DNA from: Trichoplusia ni
Lineage: Eukaryota > Arthropoda > Insecta > Lepidoptera > Noctuidae
Assembly (NCBI RefSeq): GCF_003590095.1
Contig: NC_039495.1
Span: 310,001-374,000 of the forward strand
Reading direction: 5' to 3'
DNA length: 64,000 nt
How positions within the stretch are numbered: position 1 is the first letter of the stretch; every line of letters begins with the position of its first letter. Below, piece after piece: positions 51,926 through 64,000 of the stretch. The position numbers were made by a program, and so were the translations under genes. The notes under the pieces were generated by a model that saw nothing but the letters and a program-made list of their open reading frames with translations, did not search any database and was not told the origin of the DNA.

Positions 51926-52711
51926 TACTTCATAATACCATCATGAAAAAATGCAGCAGAAATCTAACAAGGAATAAACCCAGGATAAATAATCGAAGAA
52001 ATAATTATAAACTATTGTGAATGATCAAAGAGTATTGTGTTAATAAATAAATAAGGTTGTGTGAGGTCACCCTATTATTGAATTGTATTATATGGTTAAT
52101 GGTCGTATAAACAATTAATTATATTGGTCTAAAGAACCATAACAACCATTCGATTATGGTCTTACTAGCTGACCAGTATTGAAATATGAAGGTGAGAGCG
52201 CATTTATGGATAAAACTCAAGTGTAAAATATTTACTATGATTATTCTTTATAGTTGTTTAATAATACCACGGAGCATTTTAATTCGGTCTTTATTTAATT
52301 CAAGAAATCGATTGTTATCTTCGTATGGAAATATTCAATACTGATTTGTATGTTTTTTAAATAACTTAAAGCTTAACTAGTAGTTGTTAATTAAGTCTTT
52401 ACTAAATCATATTAATGCATTATTTATATGACTTTCATCCTACGCAAACCAAATTTTGTTTTCCTTGATAAATTGTCAGTAGGATATGACTGGTATTCTT
52501 GCTTCTTAATTTGTTTATATTTTTGCTGCAATGGCAGACTTATTTTTGAGTTGAAAGAGAGTTCACTACGTGTTAGTCGTAACTTAATATCCATAAAATC
52601 TTTTTGATTCATAGTTTCGTAATAATGCCTATATTAGCAACAGTTTAACCTTTATTACGTCACAAATGTCGTGACTACTCGCATTTGGCAACAAAACTTA
52701 TATCCTCAACT

Positions 52712-52790
52712 ATATACACTAGCCGTCACCCGCAACTGTGTCCACGTATTATTTCTACTAACATTATAGAAGCGAAAGTTTGTGAGTGCT
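52712..52790 (-). mobile_element. Helitron-like remnant, both ends joined
   Basis: Plus strand ctagccgtcacccgcaactg (decayed 3' terminus, reversed) is followed within 40 bp by actaacattatagaagcgaa (a 5'-terminus-like word). The interior is deleted or two fragments abut. Confidence 0.35.
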
Positions 52791-53321
52791 GTTATTTTTG
52801 TTAAGTACTACTCTTAAACGTCTAAAACAATTTTGATCAATTTCGGTATGAAGGTAGCTGATACCTCGGAATTAAAACTGAAGCTTTCTTTTGGGGCTTT
52901 ATTTGATATCCTTGACTATTCATGTAAGTAAATAAGTCCTCCACTTTATAATGTGATTCATAGCCGCTATCTCCAAAGTAGGTATACCTACCTATTAAAA
53001 CCAGTTCAAGCTTTACGGAGATTGGACAGTTTAAAACAAAAGAATAAACGAAAAATATCATCCGGTTTAAATTATCAGTTCATTTTGCAATATTATACAA
53101 AGTTGACCTTCTGACTATTCTGCGTGGCTTGTCTATGGTTGAATTATCACGGCTCCTACGTGTTGTGTGTTATGTGGTATTTTATAAATGTATTTAATTA
53201 TTACGTTGCTGGGCGTGCACGAGAAATACGAAGATTCTGTGGAATTGTGAATTTCGTATACTAACTTATATTCATGTTTAATAAGATATACTTTTTTGTT
53301 CGATAATTTTTACTTCTGACT

Positions 53322-53495
53322 AATATTAAAATGCGAATGTATAGTACGTGAGTCCTCACATAATTTGGAATTTGTGTAGGTATGTTTTTATCACTGCACG
53401 CCCAAACGGCTGAACCGATTGCGATTAGGTACATTTGTTGAGGAGGTAGCTGACACTTTGGATTAACACATAGGCTACTTTTATCCGCCTTCGTT
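53322..53495 (+). mobile_element. Degenerate Helitron-like remnant
   Basis: actaatattaaaatgcgaat, then cggctgaaccgattgcgatt and cacataggctacttttatcc, matching the body common to lepidopteran Helitron subfamilies. 3' end lost. Confidence 0.45.
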
Positions 53496-55523
53496 ACAAG
53501 AAATGCACCTTTGTGTTAAGTTTTTTGCACACATTAGAGAGCTATTTTAAAATTTAGGAGCGTAAAGTGTTCCGTATGAAAAAAAGCTTTGTCCTGCATT
53601 CAGTTTATTAAATAAGTTCGTTCAAAAGTACTAAATACGTGCAAACTACTTTCACATCATAAATTAAGTACGTTAAGGCAAGGTTACAAGGTTTGGCACT
53701 AGCTTAAGCAAATTATTATTGCGTATACTATATTTTTTTGTTCCATGTATGTTTGAAAATTCGTATTTTCCAAATTTACCTATTCGAATAACAGTGACAA
53801 TTATTATTGGAACCCTCAAGCTCTTTGATGATGGGGCAAGAATTTATTCACTGATGACGAGATGTTGATTAAAAAGTTATGTAAAATCTGTCTAATTTTC
53901 TTAAATTGACTAAACAAATAAGTTTCAAGTTGAAAGTAAAGAAAATCTACATATTATCCGTAAGAAATATTCACAAGTACTCCTTAAAAACTGTGAAGAA
54001 ACCACATCAAAACAATTCTATTTGATAAAGGCAAATACATCGTACTTCCGCAACTCATTGATCCCACAATGACCCGCCATTTTGGAATTGTGCAACAGCT
54101 TACAATGACCACGCACTATTTATATTATGTACAAATTTAGGTACTTTCTATTACACAAAGCTATTGGTAATATACATATAGGTAGGCCCCAATAGTTTGA
54201 GCGTAGTGATCCGAGGCGAATATATGTGCGCTCTTTATAAAAAATAGTATTTCTCTTTTGGAGATACGGTTGTTTGAAAAGACCGAATTGCTCATCCCGA
54301 TAGGCACATCTGGGTGTTTATTTTATGTCAGATGCCACATAGAACGCAAATTATAGTTATTTTTGTGTGTACAGAATCAAAATCGATTTACTTAAATTAG
54401 ACTACAAAGTATCACATTTTGAATTTCCAAGAATTATATTATAGAGTCATCACCCCGTATCGCGCGCCCTTACCGCTTCCTTAGCGCTCGTCTCGCTTTG
54501 AAGAAGAAATGGCGCAACAAACTTTTCGGCATAGCACAAGATGGGAATAACTAGGAAATATAAAATAATTTATCTTAGAATACTGGAAATCGGGCCTAAG
54601 GGACAAAACAATTGTTCCTTCAACTTCTTTGTCCTCTCATCGTGATCCTGATTGCTGAGGGCCGGGGTCCATCGTTTTTGGAGCGTCCTCTTTCTTAATT
54701 ACGTCATTTAGTTTTTTACTCAGAGGAAGTAATTCTTCCACTTAGTAACAATTATGAGATAGTCGCTTATTATTGGTTATGTAAAAGATCCGTCACTACA
54801 TAACTTCTTAGATATAAATAAGCTCATTAACATTATATAGTTGCGACGCAACAGGCGTCATAATCCTGTTACACACACGCGTTACTATTTCTATAAAAAT
54901 CAAGTTACAAGGTAAAGGTGAAGAATAAACAGACAGTTTATTATTTAAGAAAATTTAAAGTTGCGTTCAAAATATTCTTAAAGGATACCTTATGAGGTTA
55001 TCTTATTCATAGAATTTCGAAATACCACAATTTTATAAGTGCAAATGATAGCGCCATCTATTTACCACTTGTGTAATTACTATAACCAAGCAGACCATGG
55101 AGGCAAGGAGAACACGAGGTCTAGCACGGCCCTAGTGTCCGTGTAGGTGCAAAAGATTACCACCTGACTATAAAGTATACTATACTATACTTGGTTTCTT
55201 AAAGCCTCTTCAACTAAGAAAGCCTAATAAAACTCTCAGAAAACCGCCAAGAATTTCAAATTACTGCCTGTGTTTTCTGTGATCCACCTTTATAATAATC
55301 AGGATTGTCTGATGTTTAGCACAAATAAGATACCATAGACACTATTCCAAAAACCGTGTCAGTAGGCGAGTGACAATATTTCAGGATAGTAATTGAATCA
55401 CACATGGCCCTGAGGCGGTATCTTCTTCGATCAAAATCGTGTCTTCAACTTGTATTTGACCACCTATATCTATTATCACTGGCCCATATGACACCATACC
55501 TTGAGCTTTCCAAAAGTACTTAC

Positions 55524-55656
55524 CCGGTGCGATGTGGCGACATGTGCAAGTCCATGCGCAGGAGTGGGTCTCTCGTCGCTCGACTCGTCTCCGGAGCGCT
55601 CGCCCGTGAACACCGAGTCGTGGGACACCGACAGCCCGCTGCCATACGCGCCCTCT
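55524..55656 (-). CDS. CRACD-like gene, exon 3
   Basis: 133-nt exon with acceptor tctatatag and donor CGG|GTAAGT. Exon 2 leaves AA, which with the first A here makes Lys81; 44 further codons end in phase 0. The peptide includes GSGLSVSHDSVFTGE (about residues 86-100), reminiscent of the SHDSIF motif near the N-terminus of vertebrate CRACD proteins, then acidic DESSDERP. A second AG two bases downstream in the acceptor would shift the frame and cannot join exon 4, so the first AG is preferred. Confidence 0.85.
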
Positions 55657-56810
55657 CTATATAGACAAAAAGATAATCAATACAAGTTGGCCGAAGAAAG
55701 GTAAGAAGCAGATACTTTTCAAGAACAGGGTAAATTTTCTAGGCAATGATGGAGAAAGGAAGAGACGCAATGATATTGAAAAATTAACTGGTTAAAGTTG
55801 ATCAGTTAGGGAGCTCTGATGCCATCCAATTCAGCTTATAACTTCGTTCATTTAAGACAGTTTTCCAAACGAGAATTTAGCATGGGTCTTAAAAGAATCT
55901 CAGGTCACATTTGATAACTTCAATATATAACTTTTCGAGTTTCATACCAAACAACAAGGTATTTTTTTATGTATGAAAAAGAAAACGGATTGGTTGGTAT
56001 GAAACTGCACCATTGTAGGAGATAAAGGTTCTAATCTTAAATCAGTTCTGTCACGTAAAGTTTAAGTTTAAAATATCCTCAAATAATAAGATTCGGAAGT
56101 TGCTTATGAATCCGTTAGCAAATTAATGGTGAAAAAATTGTTTTGAATATATTATTAATGTATCATGTGTATACGATCGTTGAACTCAATGCCAACAGTT
56201 CATGACTAAGAGGTTTCGCACTGAAATCATAGATGGCGTTAGTAGTATACCAACGTCATATGACTCGTCATTTTATATTTTTGATGGACCATAACTAATT
56301 TTAATTGGCATAGCTTCTGCATAAATAATTGACATATTCATTTTATTAGCCTTTCCATTTTGTTTTTGATATCGTCTTTTAATTTTGGGATATAAACGAC
56401 GCCAATATTGCCTTGCGAATACTTAAAAAAGATTTTAAACTGAACTGAACTATTTCATTTTTTTATTTTGTTATTTTCGTGGTTAACAAAATTACCAATC
56501 TATCGCCGATGTCTCAAAAACTATTTCATATCCAGTAACAGTGTCGGGAGTACGAACAAGGATGCTATCCAGTGTAATATTTAGATTCGTTAAGTACTTA
56601 TTGGTAGTCTGATTTCAATTAATGACTTCGATTTAAATGGTTTGGCCCAAATCGAAAGAATTTCTCAAGAACTTCCAAGGGAGAAAAAATAGAAGTTCTG
56701 TCAGTCATAGGGGATTCAGTCTTTTTTGTCTCTTTCTAGGGTTTTACAACGTTCCCCCGCCTAAACAAAAAAAAAAGGGTTTTACAACGTTTTAGTTAAG
56801 CCTTCCTTAC

Positions 56811-56955
56811 TTTCTCCGTGCATGTCGGTCAGCGTCCAGCAGCTCTGACGTGGAACTGCTCTTGGGGTCGGGAGAGGCATCTGCGCGGGCGCCGCTGCCG
56901 CGCCGCTTGAACATGCGCCGCAGACCGCGCAGGAATCGCCCTGTACGCCCCTCGC
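56811..56955 (-). CDS. CRACD-like gene, exon 2
   Basis: 145-nt exon between a ttacag-type acceptor and donor AAA|GTAAGG. Its first two bases complete Gly33 from exon 1 and it leaves two bases for exon 3. Residues 36-51 form a strongly basic amphipathic run (RFLRGLRRMFKRR), a plausible membrane- or acid-binding patch, followed by the Ser-rich SSSTSELLDADRH. GC-rich relative to the surrounding intron, as expected for a coding exon in this genome. A different, open minus-strand frame beginning MLQARGVQGD is a shadow that does not join to the neighbours. Confidence 0.85.
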
Positions 56956-57000
56956 CTGTAACATGCACGAATGGTATTAGGAATGATAGTAATAAGTAAG

Positions 57001-57022
57001 TTAATTAATTAATTAATTAATC
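57001..57022. repeat. (TTAA)n microsatellite
   Basis: Five and a half tandem ttaa units immediately upstream of exon 2 on the minus strand (about 45 bp from its acceptor). Confidence 0.8.
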
Positions 57023-58035
57023 AAAGAGGTTCTTGGTTTTTTTATTGCCGTTCGTAAAGCCGATTCTTAACGATGCCCATTGCCTTAACCAATGCTTTAA
57101 TGGAATGTCGCATCTTGACATTAAAAATTTTGGATAGGACTAGAATCTTTTGATTGAAAATAAATCAAAGGCATTAGATTAACCATTAATTTATAAACGA
57201 TTTTTTATATCCGTTCGGATTGTGAAACTATAATCATCATATAATAGATCATCAACTGAACAGCCAAACAAATACCTAACTCTCCTTTTATATTGAGGTA
57301 GGTTACCACCAAATCCCTATTAACATTATTGTTTTTAGTTAGAACTTTGAATTTGATAGCAACATTTAACAATTATCTGAACAGAATATAGATCGTCTGT
57401 TGTGGTTTAATCCAGGGGGCGCACCCTACTGCCCATGGACTTGTCACATCTATGTACCTAATCAGTAAATCAATCAATTTCGAGAGCAACACAAGTGGCA
57501 ACAGCTCCCCTTGTTTGCGAATTAGGGATATTTTGTTATAGAATTTCCAGGAACAGGGGACTATCTTTGTTTGGATGATTTATTAAGTTATCCCGAGAAT
57601 TCTAAGTATATTCCGTTTCTGGGTACTCAGTAGAACCTTCTTTATGAGACATTTTGTTAGCTTCGGAGCAAAACAAAAATAAATATGCGCCTCAAGAGAA
57701 AAATTAGCCTCGACTGCGGTTATCTCATTTACTGGAGTCGGTACTTAGTAGAAACTCTTTTTATGTGATATGTAGCTACTACGGGGCATAACAAAAAAAA
57801 TATCATACGCGCCTTAAGAGGAGAAAATTTGCCTCGACTACTTTTTCAAAATACAAAAGAGTCAGACAAAAAAATCTCAGATCTCCAGTATCGAGAAACT
57901 CATCCATCATTTCCATTAAAACCATTCTAATAATCGCCTTCTTCATCTCTTAACATCGTGTCCACTTTCAATAGTTTTACCACTACAATTCGGACCTACA
58001 GTATCTAAGCATGTATCACTATATGAAGTACATAC

Positions 58036-58144
58036 CATGGTTGTGTGTGTCGGTGATGGGCGGTCGGTAAGGCGGCTCCAGCGAGCCCTCGCGGACACAC
58101 GACATGAGGCCCCCGCCGCCGCCGCCCGACATCCGAGCCCGATC
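58036..58144 (-). CDS. CRACD-like gene, first visible coding exon
   Basis: 109-nt exon after acceptor gattacag, ending CATG|GTATGT. The frame that joins exon 2 reads DRAR then MSGGGGGGLMSCVREG, SLEPPYRPPITDTHNH and half of Gly33. A Gly6 run lies at residues 3-8. The first Met (58130-58132) is a possible start but has C at -3 and T at +4, a weak context, and Met10 is no better; translation may therefore begin in an upstream exon outside the recognised set, giving extra N-terminal residues before DRAR. An in-frame stop lies in the intron just upstream of the acceptor, so the exon cannot simply extend. Confidence 0.78.
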
Positions 58145-59012
58145 CTGTAATCATACAACTGTCAGTTCAATACTGCACTCTACGAAAAACATACTCTTAT
58201 AAGAAAGAACAGTTTTTTCCAAAAAAAAAACATCAAAATCATTTCTCCTCATTAATTTCAACCCATTCCAGAAGAAAATCTAGCACCGAAACCAGATCCC
58301 CGCTCTAATTTTGAGTATTTTTGGACTATTTAGTTTCCTACGTTTATGATAATGCAAAGAACGGTACAAGATACTAAAACTCAAATGATTACAAAGAAGA
58401 TTTATAAGATTATAAACTTTCTATTTAATAAAGTTTTCTACACTGATTTACAGAACTGTGAAACTGTCAAATACAAGATAATAACAAAGCACAACCTTAT
58501 TTATGATGATTTAATTAACATAGGAAGCTCTCGACCCTTATACCGCAAACACCGCGAAATTTTAATTAAGCCATTTAAAAATTTCATAAAGCAACCTAAA
58601 TTATAAATATGCAGATTATTGTTATGTGACTCAACGGGAGATCTTAAATTTAGGAGAATTTTGCTTTATGTAAATTTTTGTTCAGGTTGTTTCCTAGTCT
58701 ACTTTGAACTAAATTGAGCAAAATACGTATTTGTAGGAGATACTGAATAAGTAACGATAATAACCTATTTACTAAGTAAACATGTGCTAGAGCAAGAAAG
58801 CCGTAAAAACCGCTTAACGTGAAATAAATCATTTATGTATTCGCATATTTACATAAAACGCCTACTATCCTAATCCCAGAAACATAGAAAAAAAATTATC
58901 TTCTGCCTACAGTAAAAGTAAATATTTCCAGTTTTCAGCCCACGCATCTCAATAACTTTTTTTAGAAACGACTCCTGTATTAATGGAATATATCTGTATA
59001 TTTACGTTAGGG

Positions 59013-59235
59013 ATTCTTACAAGTTTGTCCTGAGTTTGGGTGTTTTTATGTCTGTGACTTGAATGATTATGGTATCCCCGCGACACAAGGTTAAAATCCT
59101 AGACTGAAGGAGTCACGTTGAAAAAAGATGGCCACCCTGACTCGAACAAGCATTTGTGGATCATACGAATACTTGTCCTAGGCGACGACAGGAACTGCAC
59201 AGGAGACAGACAGCGATACATTATAATAGGGTTCT
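59013..59235. mobile_element. Two SINE fragments in opposite orientation
   Basis: Forward part: tgagtttgggtgtttttatg to ccgcgacacaaggttaaaat (59013-59105). Reverse part: cgaacaagcatttgtggatc and acttgtcctaggcgacgaca (59130-59215). No intact promoter boxes. Confidence 0.45.
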
Positions 59236-61821
59236 GTTACTTCGGTTTTGAGTACAGAACAATAAAATAACCTTTTGTGGAAATTTCAACACTATGAACC
59301 AGAAAAACCAAGTCCTTGGTAGCTATCCTAATAGCATACTCACACTAAATATCCCTCATCCCACAATCACATCAAACCTACACACCATACCAGCACATTA
59401 ATACAGATAGACTATAACAATGATCCCACAGACGTTATTGCGTGAATTCAGAGCAAATAGAACGCAGGTCCATCTGAATGGAGTGTCCAATAAACCAGTA
59501 TTACGACTCACTACATCGAATTACGTAAATTGCTGGGCAGCAAACGTTCCCCGAAGTATTTTCTCAGTAACACTATATTACTGGATGTTAGGGAAACTTG
59601 GTAGGTATGTTTCGGTCAATGTCTTTTAATCCATCTCTTTGATTAAATGATTTTTTAACGTCTCTATAGGCTTCCATTGCTTTGCAAAGGCCTCCAGATT
59701 CTCATTCCAAACTTGCCTTTTCAATTTCTGTCCACGTCAGATATGATTCGATATCAAGGAGCAATTGAGAACAATAAACAATTATTTCATGGAGGAGAAA
59801 ATGTTCATGCATTTCCAACAGAAAATCGTATTATTTCTAGGTGTTAAAGGTATCAACCCGAAAAATACTACATTGAAAACTATTGTAGAATAATGATATA
59901 AATAACATGTTATGTATAACAAAAGACTTGAGTAGGATCCCATGTCTAACAAAGACGAACAAACAAACACATTCATACAACAATTAAAGTAAAAGTTTCC
60001 TCGACTTAACACAGTTTCGCACCCCATCATAGCTTTAACAAGTTCGTTAACCCTGAAGAGACAATAAACCGACTGATAATCTGAGAGACAGCTTCATAGC
60101 GAAATTACAACTGTAATCACCCTGTATTTGGGTGGAAATTCAGCTGTGTGAAGTTTTCAGTACCTTTATATTTCATACGTAAAATTACAGATGGGATAAC
60201 GGTACGAAGATGGCAGTTTTATTTACCTTTGCCGTAAAAGGGTGGAATCTTTAAAGTTATAGATTTGTCGATTTGTAACAACATCTTATCGGATTTAGAC
60301 AATCCATCCAAAAAAAAATCATACTGGCAGACAAAGCCACAGGCATTACCTAGTTCATATAAATTACTTATATTTTCTTATTCACCTTCAAGACTTTAAG
60401 TATACTCAATCCAGAACATTTCTCAGAAACAATTACCAATAACGAGGTATATTTTTCCATCTCGTAACAATTACTGGGAAAAGCTTTAAAGACTCGAAGC
60501 GCTTTCCCTCCCTTTCATGGTACAAGGTCGGGATACTGTGAGCCCGCTCCACCCAAGGCCAAGGTCACCGGGACGATCGATACGGATGCTGGGCCAGAAA
60601 GGGACGAGAATACAAAAAGAGCCTGAGGCAGAAAGAGAGGGGTATACTAGAGTAAAAGAGGATAGTGTTTTCCTATTACGGCAGTGTAAAGACGTCCTTG
60701 TGTGAGTAATTTTAAACGTGTTTTGTTGAAAGTTAACGAGACATGTGATAATGGAGGATAGGGCGAGGGGAGTAATAACAAAGGCTGAAGTTGATTTAAT
60801 GGAGAAAAATATAAACATCAATGATAAACATCAATGGTTAATGAAGGGCAACTTTACCAATACGGCATCATATCAAAGATGAAGCAAATTATTCATGTAG
60901 AAACCGTTAAGGAAAAGCACAGACGGCTAAATTTTGAATTGGTAAAAACTGCTTATGAAATAATAATAAAGAAAAATCTAGCGGTTATAAACTTATAACT
61001 ATAATCCGTACTAACACAGTGTTTGCAGCTGGAAACATGGAATTTGAATGAAGCAGCATCAAGCTCTCATATACAATAACGCCCGGAGCAGATGACGAGA
61101 AAAAACAAATGATTGATGCGCCAATATTTTGACGTTTTTGTGTACCGGGGCTGGGAGACCATGCGTTACGCAGCAACTTTTACTTTTAAATATATATTGA
61201 TCCCTAATCCCTTTGCCGTGGGTGTAAAAACATATGACGATGGTTTTGAGGCGCCTATTTACGTAAAATATGTAACATAGATGTAAAGTTCTTTCTGTTC
61301 TAGAACTTTTGATAAGGTGTGATTTTAAATTTGGAAGACATCTTCAAAAAAATCGACTAATAAAGCGCAAAGGAATGTGATTTGCATTGCGGGAGAGGGG
61401 GGTGTCAAAATCATTCAAGTTTAATTCACAAAGTCTAGGACCATTAAGATCGATATAAAAGAATTGATCCAGGTATACCCAATTCAATCATCAGCGGCAC
61501 ATTACTGACAGTTAAAGCTGTTTTTCGTAGATAAACAGACAGAAAATAAAATATGTGTCTTGTATTTGCAATATTAAAACTCCTTTTCTAGCTTTACGAC
61601 AAAACCGACTACAATCAGCGACCATCCCATGAGGTTTCGCCAAACATCAATATGATCAATACCCGTATTATACAATGAATATAATGTTGTACGAATATTA
61701 CCAAATAATCTAATCATTTCTCCTGACCATAACAATTACCCGTACAATACCCCGTTCAATGAACAACCGAAAAGTTTCGTGAACAATTACAATGTTGCTT
61801 CATTGGGTGGGAACTAGGTTG

Positions 61822-61831
61822 GTCACGTGAC
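61822..61831. promoter_or_regulatory. Palindromic E-box GTCACGTGAC
   Basis: Perfect 10-bp palindrome containing CACGTG, the USF/MITF/TFEB-class or clock E-box. It lies 3.7 kb upstream of the first visible exon of the CRACD-like gene. Single site, function not shown. Confidence 0.22.
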
Positions 61832-63359
61832 TGCGCTGGTTACCACATTCGAGCGGTCAGGTAATACTGTAGATAATTATGGATGGATGTGAAATCATTG
61901 ATAAATATTTTGGAGTAGAAATTAAAATGATTGGAGATTTAAGGTAAATATTGTGGCTTTTGAATAAAAATAATGGGATGTTGGTTTGCAAAAGTAGAAA
62001 AGATATCTTCAAATAAGTATACACTTTTGGACACTTTTACGCAAGTAGAATTGGTGGCACAAGTTGAACAGGATTGTAACGTGTATATGTGTATTTGTCC
62101 TTAGCCAACACATTCAAAGCGTTCTGATCGCTGATGCAGTTTTAAATTTTCTCTGATGACGTCACGAAAGTTATCCGGTACATTACCGTAGCGGTCATTA
62201 CAGCAATAAAAAAATAAGGCAAAACGGAAAGCACATTAAAACCTCTTTTTATTCAAGCTTTTGTGCTAATAATGATGTCCCGTGCATTCCTTAATGCGTT
62301 TATAAGTGCAGTTTCTCTTGAATAATTTGAGCAACTTCCATTGACATATTGGGCCTAATTATGAGATTAAATGGTGACCGTTCAGTTGAGGACGGGATTT
62401 GTTTTAAAGCCTTAAAACTACCTTTTTAAATATAACTATTGATAATATGGGTGATTAAAAATCAGGGAGAGACAAGCAAGTGCCGAAGTATGACAAAAAG
62501 TATCAAAAGAAATTCAAGGCCCGAAAATGTAGGTATTCGCAAAAAACATTTAAGTCTAAAAATTACTTTTCGAAACTGTCAAAAATGTCTTAAACTTTAC
62601 TAAGTACCAAAAATCCGTTAAAAGGTTTTCTAAAACCTATAACTAGCGGGCAACATTCAAAAAGGCTTTTAAATATTAAAGGCCAAGTGACGTTTACCCA
62701 ATAATTCTGGAGACCCAGACCAGGTAAGCCTGGATCCTTTAAGCTACTAATTTATGGGCAGCGTCGGCGGCCATTATATTAATAAGTTTAAAATGAAATT
62801 GCTTTATTTCACAAACTGGTTTTCATAGAATCAAATTTATGTTAGGTCTTTATCAGATAGATTTTGTTTTAGGTATCTTCTTCATTCTCCGACTGGACTG
62901 TTTAGTCGAAATTCACATTTATTACAGTTCTATGAAGACACAATTTTAGAAGATTTATAGATACAAAAATAAAAATAATCTCATTAAAAATACTAGAAAA
63001 TTCCAGTATTCAGTAACGACCATCAATCAGCAAATACACCATTTTATCTCCGTCAATTAAATAAATTATGGAGATTATACGAAAAACGAAAGGTTCAGAA
63101 TTAATGATCATTATTTTCATTAAAATTGCGTGTCTTTGTTCGACAGAGGTTATTTTTGATGAGCAAGCCCTGGACAGAATAATTGCCTGAGTCCAGGATT
63201 CGCTTAAATTATTTAAAGTTACAATTTTTATAAGTTTACAATTATTTAAAGTAAAAAACCGTCAAATGTCTTAATGTCAAAATGTGTACGATTTTGAAAT
63301 GTTGTTCACAAGATTCCGCCATCCATCCCATTCCTGCTATCTTTTTATATATCAGTTGA

Positions 63360-63560
63360 CGACCTCCGTGGTTAAGTGGTGTACGCACCAGTTTCAAGGT
63401 GTTGCTAGCTCTGAGGTTTGATACCCGGGTTTGATACCCGGTCTGGTTAATGGAAAAATTCACATTTCTACATTGTCTAGGGTCTGGGTGTTTATGGTAC
63501 CTTCGTTGTATCTGAATTCCATAACACAAGTGCTTTAGCAACTTACTTTGGGTTCAGAAT
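63360..63560 (+). mobile_element. tRNA-derived SINE with duplicated B box
   Basis: Box A-like cgtggttaagtggtgta, then gaggtttgatacccgggttt where the 12-mer tttgatacccgg is present twice in tandem, then ggtctgggtgtttatggta and tail cataacacaagtgctttagc. Resembles noctuid SINE families. Confidence 0.6.
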
Positions 63561-64000
63561 AATGTATGTGATGTTGTCCGCATTTATTATTTATATCCCT
63601 CTAGTAAGACCAAATGATTAAATACCACAGGTTACTATTATTTTACAGAAGCTGTATTAAACCACATGGTTATATGTTCAGGTGTCTGAACGGCATTGGT
63701 AGGCCGTGGCCCCGTTCTGTGTGCTTGTGGTTTGTTGCCACAAGTGTGCTGGCGTTGGTCAATCGTACGTGTTTCGTAGATGGATGGATATTTGGGTATT
63801 GTTGTACGTCAGCTAGTATTTGTTTTGGTTACATTGTTACTGATTTTGAAGGTGAATTGGCATGTTTTGATATAGATGATAACAGTATAATTCTATTTAT
63901 CACGTGAGAATGCACATAAAATTGATATCAAATTATAAAGGCAGACTTTAGGAATTGTTACATGAATTAATTTGACTAACTATAAGTTTCATGTTGCATG

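Larger units (their letters stand above)
32033..55523 (-). other. 23.5-kb intron of CRACD-like gene
   Basis: Sequence between exon 4 and exon 3. I found no further exon in it that is needed for phase: exon 3 ends and exon 4 starts on codon boundaries, so any additional exon would have to be a multiple of three. It contains SINE and Helitron copies, a 1000-N gap, a GC-rich block at 35.8 kb and a promoter-like block at 51.6-51.9 kb. Most of the remainder is AT-rich sequence in which I see nothing specific. Confidence 0.7.
58145..64000. other. Upstream region of CRACD-like gene, no clear exon
   Basis: Expected to hold upstream intron and 5' UTR if the promoter is further out. The GC-richer patch at 60515-60660 was examined: the minus strand has two pyrimidine tracts ending in cag, but no frame joins exon 1 convincingly. 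SINEs and an E-box are listed separately. Confidence 0.4.

Noticed and set aside
60486..60821. Possible upstream exon of the CRACD-like gene or an independent small gene
   Set aside because: Pyrimidine tracts ending in cag exist on the minus strand, but no donor/frame combination connects to exon 1, and the peptide is unremarkable.
63614..63907. 97-codon plus-strand frame next to a SINE
   Set aside because: Cys/Trp-rich but with no recognisable family, splice sites or upstream signal; cannot be supported.
1..64000. CRISPR arrays, operons, rRNA, prophage or integrated virus
   Set aside because: No regularly spaced repeats, polycistronic gene clusters, rRNA or viral gene signatures; gene structure is clearly that of an animal genome.

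Overview
The window is AT-rich eukaryotic DNA, almost certainly from a moth or butterfly and plausibly a noctuid. It contains GT-AG introns, long intergenic and intronic stretches, several copies of the lepidopteran Helitron family whose 3' end reads (rev.) CTAGCTGTTGCCCGCGACTT, tRNA-derived SINEs ending in the 'cacaaggactaaattccttaatg' type of tail, and tails of the 'ccactgctggacataggcctcc' repeat. No bacterial, viral, CRISPR or rRNA features were seen. Everything is read from the sequence alone; family names come from memory.

The main gene lies on the minus strand between 58144 and 27593. I could join seven coding exons (58036-58144, 56811-56955, 55524-55656, 31891-32032, 31387-31502, 30941-31040, 27593-30855). 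Every junction keeps reading frame, and the sum is 1336 codons including the stop. From the first visible Met the protein is 1331 residues: a short basic and serine-rich N-terminal part spread over six small exons, then one 3.26-kb terminal exon of low-complexity, Lys/Ser/Glu-rich, probably disordered sequence. The block SHSAAKHKMAVRPRR in exon 5 matches the conserved N-terminal block of vertebrate CRACD/CRACDL (KIAA1211 family, inhibitors of actin capping protein), so I call it an insect CRACD-like actin regulator. A 23.5-kb intron (32033-55523) separates exons 3 and 4; it contains a 1000-N assembly gap and, at about 51.55-51.9 kb, a GC-rich block that looks like a second promoter with an alternative first exon.

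Only one other exon could be supported: 10796-10940 on the minus strand, 48 Ala/Leu-rich codons between consensus splice sites, from a gene I cannot name. A GC-rich block with NRF-1 and YY1-like sites at 23.44-23.56 kb could be its promoter.

The rest is intergenic or intronic. 1-10 kb: one full-length Helitron, a 242-bp MITE with long terminal inverted repeats, a perfect 20-bp hairpin, two G-quadruplex tracts, a CTCF-like site. 10-27 kb: the orphan exon, SINEs, three further Helitron-type copies (two intact, one truncated), an inverted-repeat element, the candidate promoter. 27-58 kb: the CRACD-like gene and its intronic repeats. 58-64 kb: 5' side of the CRACD-like gene with no convincing further exon, SINE remnants and a palindromic E-box.
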